Below, piece after piece: positions 16,255 to 25,474 of a stretch of DNA of 64,000 nt (positions within the stretch are counted from its first letter, which is position 1; the number at the start of each line of letters is the position of its first letter). The notes under the pieces were generated by a model that did not search any database, was not told the origin of the DNA, and was given only the letters and a program-made list of their open reading frames with translations. The DNA is from Okibacterium sp. HSC-33S16. GTDB lineage: Bacteria; Actinomycetota; Actinomycetes; Actinomycetales; Microbacteriaceae. Both the position numbers and the translations under genes were made by a program. The stretch spans positions 372,001 through 436,000 of the forward strand of contig NZ_JALJZZ010000002.1 of the NCBI RefSeq assembly GCF_024171565.1, given 5' to 3'.

Positions 16255-16593
16255 GTGGGACGCCTGATCTACGATTCGACGACGACCATCAATATGGAGG
16301 ACCGAACTCTCGCGCACCTTCAGATCGTCATCGGTGCGAAGCTGCGCCGGGGCGAGTGCTTTCCCTTCCGGTGGAAAGCGGCGGAGTCCCTCGGCTCAGG
16401 GTTGAACAGCCTATGGATGGCTCCCGGTATTTCACTTCATTTCAAGTATTTCGGTTCCCGTCCGCCGAGGATCAACGGGGCGTGGATCGATGCTCTCGCG
16501 GCGTCCTCCAATTCTGATGCTGGCTTGCAACTCGTACCAGAGCCGACAAGTTCAGCTGAGGAGAGCAAAACTGAGGCCGTACCGGGCGACTAA
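16255..16593 (+). CDS. DUF7882 small protein (Microbacteriaceae type)
   Basis: 112 residues starting GRLIYDSTT, with DRTLAHLQIVIGAKLRRGE and WMAPGISLHFKYFG. This is the DUF7882 pattern seen in Microbacteriaceae, often mislabelled ATP-dependent DNA ligase in databases; it is far too short for a ligase and has no KxDG motif. Function unknown. GTG start at 16255 with AAGGGGG upstream. Followed after 36 bases by the decarboxylase gene, possibly in one transcript. Confidence 0.85.
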   Translation: MGRLIYDSTTTINMEDRTLAHLQIVIGAKLRRGECFPFRWKAAESLGSGLNSLWMAPGISLHFKYFGSRPPRINGAWIDALAASSNSDAGLQLVPEPTSSAEESKTEAVPGD

Positions 16594-16629
16594 GTACCTA
16601 ACCGTCTAGAAGCGCCAGAAGGAAAGCGA

Positions 16630-18096
16630 ATGGATCAGAACGACGCTCCGGTGCTTGAAGCACTGGCAGAACACCAGAATCTCGAAAGATACGGGTTCAC
16701 ACCACCGGCGCACCGTCAGGGACGAGGAGTGGACCCGCGGGTGCTCGACGTGCTGGGGGAGCAAAGCTTCAAGTCTGACGTGGTGGCCTCGTCTGGTCTG
16801 GATGACCGACAATCGTCGAACGGGTACCTCCAAGATGCGGAGTCGCTTTTGGCGGAAGCCGTGGGCGCCGACATGGCTTTTTTCTCCACCTGCGGAAGCT
16901 CGCTGTCGATCAAGGCGGCCATTCTCGCCGTGACGCGCGGCGAGGGCGAGCTGCTCATCAGTCGTGACGCCCACAAGTCTGTGGTGTCTGGCCTGGTGCT
17001 CTCCGGACTGCAACCGCGGTGGATCAGACCCAAGTGGGACAACGAGCTCAAGCTGTCCCATCCACCATCTCCCGAAACCGTTGAGGAGATGTGGCAACGA
17101 TACCCGGATGCGTCCGCGGCACTGATTGTGAGCCCTACCCCGTACGGAACCTGTGCCGACATCGAGGCGATCGCCAAGGTCTGCCACAAACGGGGCAAGC
17201 CACTCATTGTGGATGAGGCCTGGGGCGCACAACTCCCGTTCCACGATGACACTCCGACATGGGCGATGTCGGCGGGTGCCGATATCTGTGTGGTGAGCGT
17301 GCACAAGATGGGGCTCGGATTCGAACAGGGCTCAATCTTCCACCTCCAAGGTGACCTCGTCGACCCGGTGAGGCTCAGCCAATGCGCTGACATCCTGTCG
17401 ACGACCAGCGCCAGCACTCTGATCTATGCGGCGATGGACGGTTGGCGGCGTCAGATGGTGCAACATGGCAAGGCGATGATCGACAAAACACTGAAGCTGA
17501 CGCGCCAGCTCCGACGTGATATCGACGCCATTCCGGGGTTGCATGTCCTCGAAGAAGAGCTCGTGCATGCCGAGGCGTCGCACGACCTGGACATCCAGCA
17601 CATCATGATCGATGTGTCGAAACTGGGCATCAGCGGCTTCCAGGCGACCGACTGGCTCCGCGAGAACTGCCGCGTTGATATGGGGACGACGGATCACCGT
17701 CGCACTGAAGCCGTGATCTCCGTCACGGATGATGAGGAAACAGCCGACCTCCTCCTGACAAGTCTGCGAGCGCTCGCCGAGGCTGCTCCCGAAATGCCCC
17801 GACCGCCGGAAGTCATCATCCCGGACGAGAAGGATCTCTTCCTGGAAACAGTGATGCTGCCCCGCGATGCCTTCTTCGGGCCGGTCGAAGTTGTGCCCGT
17901 CGAGGAGGCCTCAGGCCGCATCGCCGCAGAAATGGCTACTCCCTATCCGCCCGGAGTGCCGCTGCTCCTGCCCGGCGAGCGCATCAACAAAGCAGCTTTG
18001 GACTATCTGCGGAGCGGGGTCGAAGCAGGCATGGTCCTCCCCGATCCTGCCGATGCCACGTTGAAGACGGTGCGGGTCGTCCGTGAAGAGCTCTGA
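16630..18096 (+). CDS. Orn/Lys/Arg decarboxylase family PLP enzyme
   Basis: 488 residues of the short, Gram-positive type (SpeA/YaaO-like). PLP-binding set: H115 in RDAHKS, D195 in VDEAWGA and the Schiff-base lysine K226 in SVHKMG. The C-terminal OKR_DC_1_C domain is present, including TPYPPGVPLLLPGE. No N-terminal wing domain, as expected for this subgroup. Reaction: decarboxylation of lysine, arginine or ornithine to a polyamine precursor, consuming a proton and so aiding acid tolerance; substrate not resolved. ATG preceded by AGAAGGAAAG. An M20 peptidase gene follows after 40 bases, probably the same operon. Confidence 0.9.
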   Translation: MDQNDAPVLEALAEHQNLERYGFTPPAHRQGRGVDPRVLDVLGEQSFKSDVVASSGLDDRQSSNGYLQDAESLLAEAVGADMAFFSTCGSSLSIKAAILAVTRGEGELLISRDAHKSVVSGLVLSGLQPRWIRPKWDNELKLSHPPSPETVEEMWQRYPDASAALIVSPTPYGTCADIEAIAKVCHKRGKPLIVDEAWGAQLPFHDDTPTWAMSAGADICVVSVHKMGLGFEQGSIFHLQGDLVDPVRLSQCADILSTTSASTLIYAAMDGWRRQMVQHGKAMIDKTLKLTRQLRRDIDAIPGLHVLEEELVHAEASHDLDIQHIMIDVSKLGISGFQATDWLRENCRVDMGTTDHRRTEAVISVTDDEETADLLLTSLRALAEAAPEMPRPPEVIIPDEKDLFLETVMLPRDAFFGPVEVVPVEEASGRIAAEMATPYPPGVPLLLPGERINKAALDYLRSGVEAGMVLPDPADATLKTVRVVREEL

Positions 18097-18136
18097 GGCT
18101 CTCACCTGAGTGAGGGTGCGGGGAGAGGGAAAGCCT

Positions 18137-19522
18137 GTGAACGAGAGATCGGTTCTTTCTGAAGTTCGCAGTGCGGTGGGAGCAGATTTCCCCCTTGCTC
18201 TAGAGCAGCTCACGGAACTTGTGCGAATTCCAGCGATAGCGTGGGAATCGTTCGACCGATCCGAACTCGGCCGCGCGTCGGCGTACGTAGCGGCCCTGGC
18301 ACGGGAGTCTGGACTCTCGGATGTACAGATACTGCAAGCGCCGCGCTCGGATGGCGGTGACGGAGCACCTGCGGTGGTGGGCCGGCTTCCGGCCCCGCCG
18401 GGTAAACCGACGATTTTGCTCTATGCCCACTATGACGTCCAGCCCGCCGGTGACCTCACGATGTGGACCAGCCCACCATTTGACGCCGTGACGCGCGCCG
18501 GTCGGCTCTGGGGCAGAGGCGTCGCAGATAACAAAGCGGGCGTGCTGCTCCATCTGGCAGCGATTCGGAGCGCGCTCCATGTCCTGGGGAACCAACTGAA
18601 CGTCGGTGTCACAGTGCTCATCGATGGCGAAGAAGAGGCGGGTTCACCGAGCCTTCCCCTGCTCCTGCAGAGACACGGAGAACTGCTCCACGCCGATGCC
18701 CTCATTGTGGCCGATTCAGGCAACTGGAAGGTGGGCGAACCCGCCTTGACCACGAGCCTGCGCGGCCTGATCCTCGGCACCATCGATGTGCGCGTGTTGG
18801 ATCACGCCCTACACTCGGGGACCTACGGCGGCCCCGTTATCGATGCGGTCGCGGCGCTGGCCCGCGTACTCGCCTCATTGCATCACGACGACGGGACTGT
18901 CGCCGTGCCGGGGCTACTCTCGGAAGAGCGGCCTGGACCGACCCTGACTGAAGCGGCGTTTCGCGCAGATGCCGGAGTGCCGCCTGATGCGCCCCTGGCG
19001 GGCACGGGTAGCGTCACATCGCGGCTATGGAACAAGCCTGCGCTCGCGATCATCGGGCTCGATGCCCCCACGGTCGCCCTGTCGTCGGACACACTGCAGC
19101 CGACTGCCCGCGCTCGGATCAGTCTGAGTCTCGCCCCAACCGACGACACCGCGGCCGCAATGGAATCGGTGCGCCGCCATGTCGAAGCTCAGTCGCCTTT
19201 TGGCGCGGAGGTTCGATTCACTCCCGGCGGACGTACTGAGGGATTCGCGGGCGACGCTGAGTCTCCCGCCGCGCAACTCATGCTGGGGGCAATGTCGGAG
19301 ACCTGGGCGACACCGGCTGTGTCAATGGGAGTGGGCGGATCGATCCCTGCTGTCGACATTCTGAGCAAGCTCTTCCCCGAGGCAGAGATCCTCGTGACCG
19401 GAGCCGAAGACCCGGATTCGCGAGCCCACGGCGCAAACGAATCGATTGATCTCGGAGACTTCCGAAATGCGATTGTGGCGGAAGCGCTGCTACTTGCCCG
19501 GCTGGGCGGATGGAGCGGATGA
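18137..19522 (+). CDS. M20-family metallopeptidase (dipeptidase), second paralogue
   Basis: 461 residues from a GTG at 18137 with GAGAGGGAAAG upstream. M20 motifs are intact: YAHYDVQ (H98, D100), GVADNKAG (D131), DGEEEAG and HSGTYGG. Paralogous to the M20 enzyme at 9347-10876 but clearly diverged. It probably hydrolyses dipeptides or N-acyl amino acids in the cytoplasm. Its pairing with a PLP decarboxylase suggests it feeds amino acids to that enzyme, which is inference. The last 12 bases, including the stop, overlap the 3' end of the oppositely oriented tRNA-Gly gene. Confidence 0.88.
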   Translation: MNERSVLSEVRSAVGADFPLALEQLTELVRIPAIAWESFDRSELGRASAYVAALARESGLSDVQILQAPRSDGGDGAPAVVGRLPAPPGKPTILLYAHYDVQPAGDLTMWTSPPFDAVTRAGRLWGRGVADNKAGVLLHLAAIRSALHVLGNQLNVGVTVLIDGEEEAGSPSLPLLLQRHGELLHADALIVADSGNWKVGEPALTTSLRGLILGTIDVRVLDHALHSGTYGGPVIDAVAALARVLASLHHDDGTVAVPGLLSEERPGPTLTEAAFRADAGVPPDAPLAGTGSVTSRLWNKPALAIIGLDAPTVALSSDTLQPTARARISLSLAPTDDTAAAMESVRRHVEAQSPFGAEVRFTPGGRTEGFAGDAESPAAQLMLGAMSETWATPAVSMGVGGSIPAVDILSKLFPEAEILVTGAEDPDSRAHGANESIDLGDFRNAIVAEALLLARLGGWSG

Positions 19523-19584
19523 CGGGAATCGAACCCGCGCTATCAGCTTGGGAAGCTGAAGTTCTGCCATTGAACTACATCCGC
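19511..19584 (-). tRNA. tRNA-Gly, anticodon CCC
   Basis: Folds as a full cloverleaf on the minus strand: acceptor GCGGATG pairs with CATCCGC, discriminator T, encoded CCA at 19513-19511. The anticodon stem TCAGC/GCTGA encloses loop TTCCCAA, giving anticodon CCC. The T-arm GGGTTCGATTCCC is standard. It reads the GGG glycine codon, common in this genome. Its 3' end faces the stress cluster and overlaps the stop of the M20 gene by 12 bases. Confidence 0.95.
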
Positions 19585-19641
19585 GTGACGCCGAATGGCG
19601 CTTTCGTCATCTTAGCAACCACGTCCCGATAAACTGACCTC

Positions 19642-20247
19642 GTGCTTCTCTCCGACCGCGATATCAAGTCAGAGCTGGCATCCGGACGCATCGGCCTGGA
19701 GCCGTCCCACTCCGAGATGATCCAGCCTTCGAGCATCGACGTGCGCCTCGACCGCTACTTTCGGTTGTTCGACAACCACAAGTACCCGTATATCGATCCG
19801 GCCGAAGACCAGCCCGAACTGACCCACCTGATCGAGGTGAAGCCTGACGAACCGTTCATCCTGCATCCTGGGGAGTTCGTGCTCGGCGCCACCTTCGAAC
19901 AGGTCACTCTCGCCGACGACATCGCCGCCCGGCTTGAAGGTAAGAGCTCGCTCGGCCGCCTCGGCTTGCTCACGCACTCGACGGCGGGCTTCATCGACCC
20001 CGGATTCTCGGGCCACGTGACCCTCGAGCTCTCCAACGTCGCGACCCTGCCGATCAAGCTGTGGCCCGGGATGAAGATCGGTCAGCTCTGCTTCTTCCGC
20101 CTCACGTCACCCGCCGAAAAGCCCTACGGCTCCGCGGCATACAGCTCGCGCTACCAGAATCAGCGCGGCCCCACGGCGTCACGTTCCTTCCAAAACTTCC
20201 ACCGCACCGACGTCGGTGTCCTCGACGCCGGCAGCGCAGGCAGCTAA
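19642..20247 (+). CDS. dcd: dCTP deaminase (probably bifunctional dCTP deaminase/dUTPase)
   Basis: 201 residues. Family landmarks: [11 protein letters not shown] start, [28 protein letters not shown] and the catalytic region [17 protein letters not shown], then [16 protein letters not shown]. Converts dCTP to dUTP, or directly to dUMP in the bifunctional actinobacterial type, supplying dTMP synthesis. Length is right for actinobacterial Dcd. GTG start at 19642. Located right after tRNA-Gly on the opposite strand. Confidence 0.96.
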   Translation: MLLSDRDIKSELASGRIGLEPSHSEMIQPSSIDVRLDRYFRLFDNHKYPYIDPAEDQPELTHLIEVKPDEPFILHPGEFVLGATFEQVTLADDIAARLEGKSSLGRLGLLTHSTAGFIDPGFSGHVTLELSNVATLPIKLWPGMKIGQLCFFRLTSPAEKPYGSAAYSSRYQNQRGPTASRSFQNFHRTDVGVLDAGSAGS

Positions 20248-20265
20248 CAAGAAAAGGCCACCGCC

Positions 20266-20784
20266 ATGAGCGACTTCCACGACCTCTCGTTCGCTGATGC
20301 ACTCATCGCGGATGCCGCCACAGCGAAATACCCGAATCGCATGTCGCGATTCGGTCGCATGGTCGGCCGGTGGAACGTGCACGCCCGCCGAATGGACGAA
20401 GCCACCGGCGAGTGGCACGAGTACGACTTCATTTGGGTGATGGGCTACATCCTCGACGGTCAGGCGGTGCAGGATGTCGCGTTGATCGAGACCGAGGATG
20501 GTCTGTCAACGATCTCGACCGCTGTACGCGTTTATGACCGCGAGATGGGGGCCTGGCGGGTGAGCTACTTCGAACCGGAACGTGGGGAGTACGCCCATCT
20601 GGTGGCGACCGCTCACAAGCGGGACGGCATCCGTCAAGATGGCACGCGCAACGATGGACTGCTGATCCGCTGGAACTTCTCGAAGATCACCGACTCGTCA
20701 TACCAGTGGGAGAGCTTCGTTTCAGAAGACGAGGGTGCCACCTGGGTGCTCACCGAGCACAACGAGGGCACCCGCGCCTCCTGA
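20266..20784 (+). CDS. Conserved hypothetical protein, possible lipocalin/DUF1579-like fold
   Basis: 172 residues. The segment RMVGRWNVHARR followed by alternating strands (FIWVMGYILDGQAVQDV, RVYDREMGAWRVSYF, LIRWNFSKITDSSYQWESF) resembles calycin/DUF1579-type proteins that measure a small ligand, but no catalytic residues can be named. No signal peptide. The ATG follows AAAAGG and lies 18 bases after dcd, so it may be co-transcribed. Confidence 0.75.
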   Translation: MSDFHDLSFADALIADAATAKYPNRMSRFGRMVGRWNVHARRMDEATGEWHEYDFIWVMGYILDGQAVQDVALIETEDGLSTISTAVRVYDREMGAWRVSYFEPERGEYAHLVATAHKRDGIRQDGTRNDGLLIRWNFSKITDSSYQWESFVSEDEGATWVLTEHNEGTRAS

Positions 20785-20798
20785 AGGCACCCCACGAC

Positions 20799-21596
20799 TC
20801 AGAGGTCGAACTTAAACGACAGGTCTTCGGGGTAATCGCCGAGCGCCGTGAGAGTGGCGGCCGTGCGCTGCAGCGCCGCGAGCGTCAGACCGAGCGTCTG
20901 CGGACCGAAGCTCACCCGCGAGATGCCGAGTTCAGCGAGACGTTTCAGGGGGATTCCGCCGAACCCGCCGATCGTGGACAGACGGCCGTGAACCTCGTCG
21001 AGCGCGCGCTTCACAAGGTCCTCGTCGCGCAGGCCCAGGAAGAAGATGACGTCTGCTCCGGCGTCGAGGTAGGCGTTGGCGCGAGTGACCGCTTCCTCCC
21101 AGGACCCGCCGCCCGCGAGGGTGTCGACCCGGGCGTTGATCACGAGGGGGATTCCGGTCGCGTCACCGGCTGCGCGAGCCGCTGCGACGCGTGCGACCGA
21201 GTCGTCGATGCTGCGCTGCGGACCGGTCGCCGCCTCGAGCGAGTCTTCAATGTTGATGCCGACAGCACCGGACTCTTCGATCAGGCGTCGGACGTTCTCG
21301 CCGACTCCGTCAGCATCTGGCGCGTAGCCCTTCTCGAAGTCGACGGAGAGCGGCAGGTCGACGGCGCCGGCAATGATGCGGGCAGCCTCGATGGCCGCGT
21401 TGACGGTGAGGCCCTCATTGTCAGGAACCCCGCGAGCAAAAGACACCGAATGAGACGCGCTCGCGAGCGCTCGGACTCCCGGTGCTTCGGACACGATCTT
21501 CGCGGTGATGGCATCCCACACGTTGGTGACGATGAGGGGATCGCCCGGCTTGTGCAGGGTGTTGAGCAGTTCGGCTTTCTCGCGTTGAGTCGTCAT
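20799..21596 (-). CDS. Isocitrate lyase/phosphoenolpyruvate mutase-family enzyme
   Basis: 265 residues from ATG 21596. TIM-barrel ICL/PEPM signatures: VTNVWDAITAKIV near residue 20, VDFEKGYA (about 85-92), VGINIEDS and INARVDTLAGGG. Known members include 2-methylisocitrate lyase-like, carboxy-PEP mutase and oxaloacetate-decarboxylase activities; none carries the KKCGH loop of true isocitrate lyase here. The reaction is therefore C-C or P-C lyase/mutase of a 2-oxo acid, not further defined. Monocistronic on the minus strand. Confidence 0.88.
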   Translation of the reverse strand: MTTQREKAELLNTLHKPGDPLIVTNVWDAITAKIVSEAPGVRALASASHSVSFARGVPDNEGLTVNAAIEAARIIAGAVDLPLSVDFEKGYAPDADGVGENVRRLIEESGAVGINIEDSLEAATGPQRSIDDSVARVAAARAAGDATGIPLVINARVDTLAGGGSWEEAVTRANAYLDAGADVIFFLGLRDEDLVKRALDEVHGRLSTIGGFGGIPLKRLAELGISRVSFGPQTLGLTLAALQRTAATLTALGDYPEDLSFKFDL

Positions 21597-21705
21597 ACCC
21601 TCAGTCTGGCGACAACGCCGGGCCGCGCGCCAGTGCGTGCGCAAGCCCTATGGCACAATCAACCGAATTTCAAGACCCACAGCAGGGCACGCAATACTGG
21701 TATTC

Positions 21706-23301
21706 ATGAACGCCAACCCGAACGAGCCCGAACTGACGGCCGTGGTGCGTGCTGACGGAACCGGTCAGATCACCTTCGACGGTTCGACCTCACCCGTGTA
21801 CGCGGGCAGCGTGGCCGACATCCGCGCCACGATCATCGGTCGCGCCATCGCGATCGCGACGGAGCGTGGCGAGGCTGTGCACATTGCCATCGCCGACCTC
21901 GACGGGCTCTACCCGCTGCGGGTTGACCCCAACGGCAACGTCGAAACCACGGGAGCTGTGACGCCGTTGGAGGAGAGAGCGGATGCATCGGCTTCCGCCG
22001 ATTCCGCCCGTCACGATACCGACAGGGCCAAGCAGAGCGACGTGCCCGAGTCCCAGGCCGCTGTCATTCCGCCGCCTCCGGACGGCATTGCCCTGTTCGA
22101 CGCAGCCTTCGATGCCGCCCCAGCGCCGGCACCGGCGCCGTCTCCCGCAGCTCCGACTCCGGTGCGAGCGGTTGGCAGCCCCGCCGACCGGGCCTCGACC
22201 GCGCCATTCCCCGGCGACCCGAACGCTGGCGCTCATGTGCCCTCCGCCTATTTTCGGCGATCCACCGAACTGGAGGTCGACGCTCACACCGAGCCACAGG
22301 CATCCGTTTCCGCACAGCGGGAACAGACCCCCTCAGTTTCGCCGACCCCGTCAACGGCGGAGAAGGACAGCCCCACCCTCGACGACTTCCTGCAGTCACG
22401 ACCTGACGCGCCGGTCGGACCGGCGAAGAATGGCTGGCAGGGGCTGATCCGACGCGCGACAGGCGGGCTGATCTCGCCACGCCCCGGCAAGTCAGAGCTC
22501 GCCCATCGCAGTGCGGTCGAGCGGGTGCAGCGCAGTCTCAAGGGGCCGCGCACCATCGTCGTGCTGAACCCCAAGGGCGGCGCGCACAAGACCACCGCGA
22601 CCCTGCTGCTCGCGGCGACCTTCGGCATCCACCGCGGTGGCTCGACGCTCGCGTGGGACAACAACGAGACGCGCGGCACGCTCGGGTGGCGGGCGCAGCC
22701 GTCACGGCACACCAACACCGCGGTTGACCTGCTGCACGACCTCGACCGGTTCAGCGACGTTCGCTCCGCTCGCGTTGGTGATCTCGACAACTATGTGCGG
22801 GCGCAGGGTGACGCCCAGTTCGACGTGCTGGCGTCGGACGAGGACGCCGCTGCCTCATCCACCATCGACGCGAGCGCGTTCCGCAACCTGCACTCAACGC
22901 TCAGCCGGTTCTACCGGGTGCTCGTCATCGACACCGGAAACAACATGCGGGCGTCGAACTGGGAGGCAGCGGTTGAGGCAGCCGACCAGCTCGTCGTGGT
23001 GACCACCGTGAACGAAGAGACGGCGGCAAGCGCAGCCTGGCTGCTCGACGGGTTGCGCCAGAAAGGTCACCAGGACAAGGTGGCACAGGCCGTGACCATC
23101 CTCTCCTCACCCGGTGACGCGCCGCAGCCCGACCTCTCGCGACGGCTGCACGAGCACTTTGCAGCACTCACCCGCACCGTGCTCGAGGTACCGTACGACC
23201 CCGGCTTCCAGAGCGGTGGCCCGCTCAACGTTGACGTGCTCTCACCAAAAACCCGTGAGGCCTGGCTTCAGGTCAGCGCTGCGGTGGCCGACGGGCTGTA
23301 G
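21706..23301 (+). CDS. MinD/ParA-like ATPase with long N-terminal extension
   Basis: 531 residues. Residues 1-90 form a small beta-rich domain (ELTAVVRADGTGQITFDG...), residues 90-270 are Ala/Pro-rich and disordered, and the C-terminal half is a SIMIBI ATPase with deviant Walker A KGGAHKTT (290-297), then DNNETRGTLGW and VIDTGNNMRASNW as Walker B region. This architecture is seen in actinobacterial MinD/ParA-type proteins linked to polar localisation or type VII secretion. No parB or ESX gene is nearby, so its cargo is unknown. ATG at 21706 preferred over 21637. Confidence 0.85.
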   Translation: MNANPNEPELTAVVRADGTGQITFDGSTSPVYAGSVADIRATIIGRAIAIATERGEAVHIAIADLDGLYPLRVDPNGNVETTGAVTPLEERADASASADSARHDTDRAKQSDVPESQAAVIPPPPDGIALFDAAFDAAPAPAPAPSPAAPTPVRAVGSPADRASTAPFPGDPNAGAHVPSAYFRRSTELEVDAHTEPQASVSAQREQTPSVSPTPSTAEKDSPTLDDFLQSRPDAPVGPAKNGWQGLIRRATGGLISPRPGKSELAHRSAVERVQRSLKGPRTIVVLNPKGGAHKTTATLLLAATFGIHRGGSTLAWDNNETRGTLGWRAQPSRHTNTAVDLLHDLDRFSDVRSARVGDLDNYVRAQGDAQFDVLASDEDAAASSTIDASAFRNLHSTLSRFYRVLVIDTGNNMRASNWEAAVEAADQLVVVTTVNEETAASAAWLLDGLRQKGHQDKVAQAVTILSSPGDAPQPDLSRRLHEHFAALTRTVLEVPYDPGFQSGGPLNVDVLSPKTREAWLQVSAAVADGL

Positions 23302-23313
23302 GCCGAGCGAATG

Positions 23314-23835
23314 TCATCGGCCGGGCGACAGCGACTTGACCATCTCGAGTTCGCGACGGCTCGGGTCGAGGACATAGGGGAACGTCCTGCCGGTGTCCTG
23401 GTAGCCGTGTTTGGCGTACAGGGCGTGAGCGCGGGTGTTGTCTTCGTGCACGTGCAGGAGGATCCGGTCGGAGCGTTGTGCTGCCCAGTCCTCGACGCTT
23501 GCCAGCAGGGCCGCTGTGACGCCAGCCGCTGTTCCGCGAAACTTCGGCGTGACGTAGACGCCGACGAGCATCGGCACCGTGGTGTACTCCGGTGTGTATG
23601 CACCCATCGTGCCGATCCAGCGTCCGGAATCGGTAATCGCGGCGAGGACGGTTCCGCCCTCTGTCGTGCCCCGCCTACCGCGCATCTTCCACTCGGCGTC
23701 GCCGTGGCTTCGCGCCGTGTCGAGGGTTTCGCCGAACGCGATCGGTGTGTCGCCGAGCATTTCCAGCCGAAGGGCACGGACCTCGCGCCAATCAGCTTCC
23801 GTTGTTGGTCGGATAGAGAATCGGGTGTCGCGCAT
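23314..23835 (-). CDS. GNAT-family N-acetyltransferase
   Basis: 173 residues. GNAT fold markers: N-terminal SIRPTTEADWREVRALRLEM, central MLVGVYVTPKFRG (the acetyl-CoA pyrophosphate loop, with RGTAAG in place of Q/RxxGxG/A), and C-terminal LHVHEDNTRAHALYAKHGY. The substrate amine is unknown. It converges on the ParA-like gene with 12 bases between stops. Confidence 0.9.
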   Translation of the reverse strand: MRDTRFSIRPTTEADWREVRALRLEMLGDTPIAFGETLDTARSHGDAEWKMRGRRGTTEGGTVLAAITDSGRWIGTMGAYTPEYTTVPMLVGVYVTPKFRGTAAGVTAALLASVEDWAAQRSDRILLHVHEDNTRAHALYAKHGYQDTGRTFPYVLDPSRRELEMVKSLSPGR

Positions 23836-23960
23836 CGACCCAATCTAACCGAATCGACGCAGTGCAGCCGGGTACTGACAGGACCTCGCTCAGGGGTGGG
23901 GTTCACGCGTAGTGTCGGGTCACGACATTCTCTCGGCCTCGCCCTCGAAAGGAACACTGC

Positions 23961-24806
<846 letters not shown>

Positions 24807-24816
24807 GTTGGGCGGT

Positions 24817-25443
24817 TTAGGCGCCCGGTCCGGCAGCGACGAACTCCTCGGCCCGGCGGGTGATCGCTGCCCAGTCTTCCGAGGCCAGGGCGGCCGACGA
24901 CACCAGGTCGCTGCCGGCGCCGACGGCATGAGCACCGGCAGCAATCCAGTCGCCGAGGTTTTCCGGAGTCACCCCACCGGTGGGCATCAGCGGAACATCC
25001 AGGAACGGACCGCGGAGGGCGCGCAGGTACGCCGGGCCACCGAGAGACGCGGGGAAGATCTTCACGACGTCGGCTCCGAACTCGACCGCTGCCATGACCT
25101 CGCTTGGTGTAAGAGCTCCGGTCAGCACGAGGCGACCGGTGCCTTTCATCGCTGCTGTCAGCTCGGGTCGCGTACCGGGACTGACAAGGAAGCGGGCTCC
25201 GGCGTCGGCGGCCTCGGTCGCCTGCTGTGCCGTCGTGACGGTGCCTGCTCCGAGGTAAATTCGGTCGCCGTATTTCGCATCGAGCTCGCGAATCACCCGG
25301 GCGGCGTCCGGGGTTGAGTAGGTCACTTCGAGGCCCGTGATGCCGCCTTCGACCAGGGCGTCTGCGGCGAGCAGGGCTGATTCGGCCGATGGTGCCCGGA
25401 GTACAGCGAGGACGCGGGCCTCTGTGAGCGAGGACAGAGTCAT
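24817..25443 (-). CDS. eda: KDPG/KHG aldolase (class I)
   Basis: 208 residues of the bifunctional 4-hydroxy-2-oxoglutarate / 2-dehydro-3-deoxy-phosphogluconate aldolase family: VLAVLRAPS start, EVTYSTPDA (catalytic Glu), AGTVTTAQQ and the Schiff-base lysine in GADVVKIFPAS, then LMPTGGVTPEN. Splits KDPG to pyruvate and glyceraldehyde-3-phosphate. It follows the ribokinase-type gene by 31 bases on the same strand, suggesting a sugar or sugar-acid route. Confidence 0.93.
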   Translation of the reverse strand: MTLSSLTEARVLAVLRAPSAESALLAADALVEGGITGLEVTYSTPDAARVIRELDAKYGDRIYLGAGTVTTAQQATEAADAGARFLVSPGTRPELTAAMKGTGRLVLTGALTPSEVMAAVEFGADVVKIFPASLGGPAYLRALRGPFLDVPLMPTGGVTPENLGDWIAAGAHAVGAGSDLVSSAALASEDWAAITRRAEEFVAAGPGA

Positions 25444-25474
25444 GGTGAAGCCTTTCGCGATTGTTCAGGAGGTG

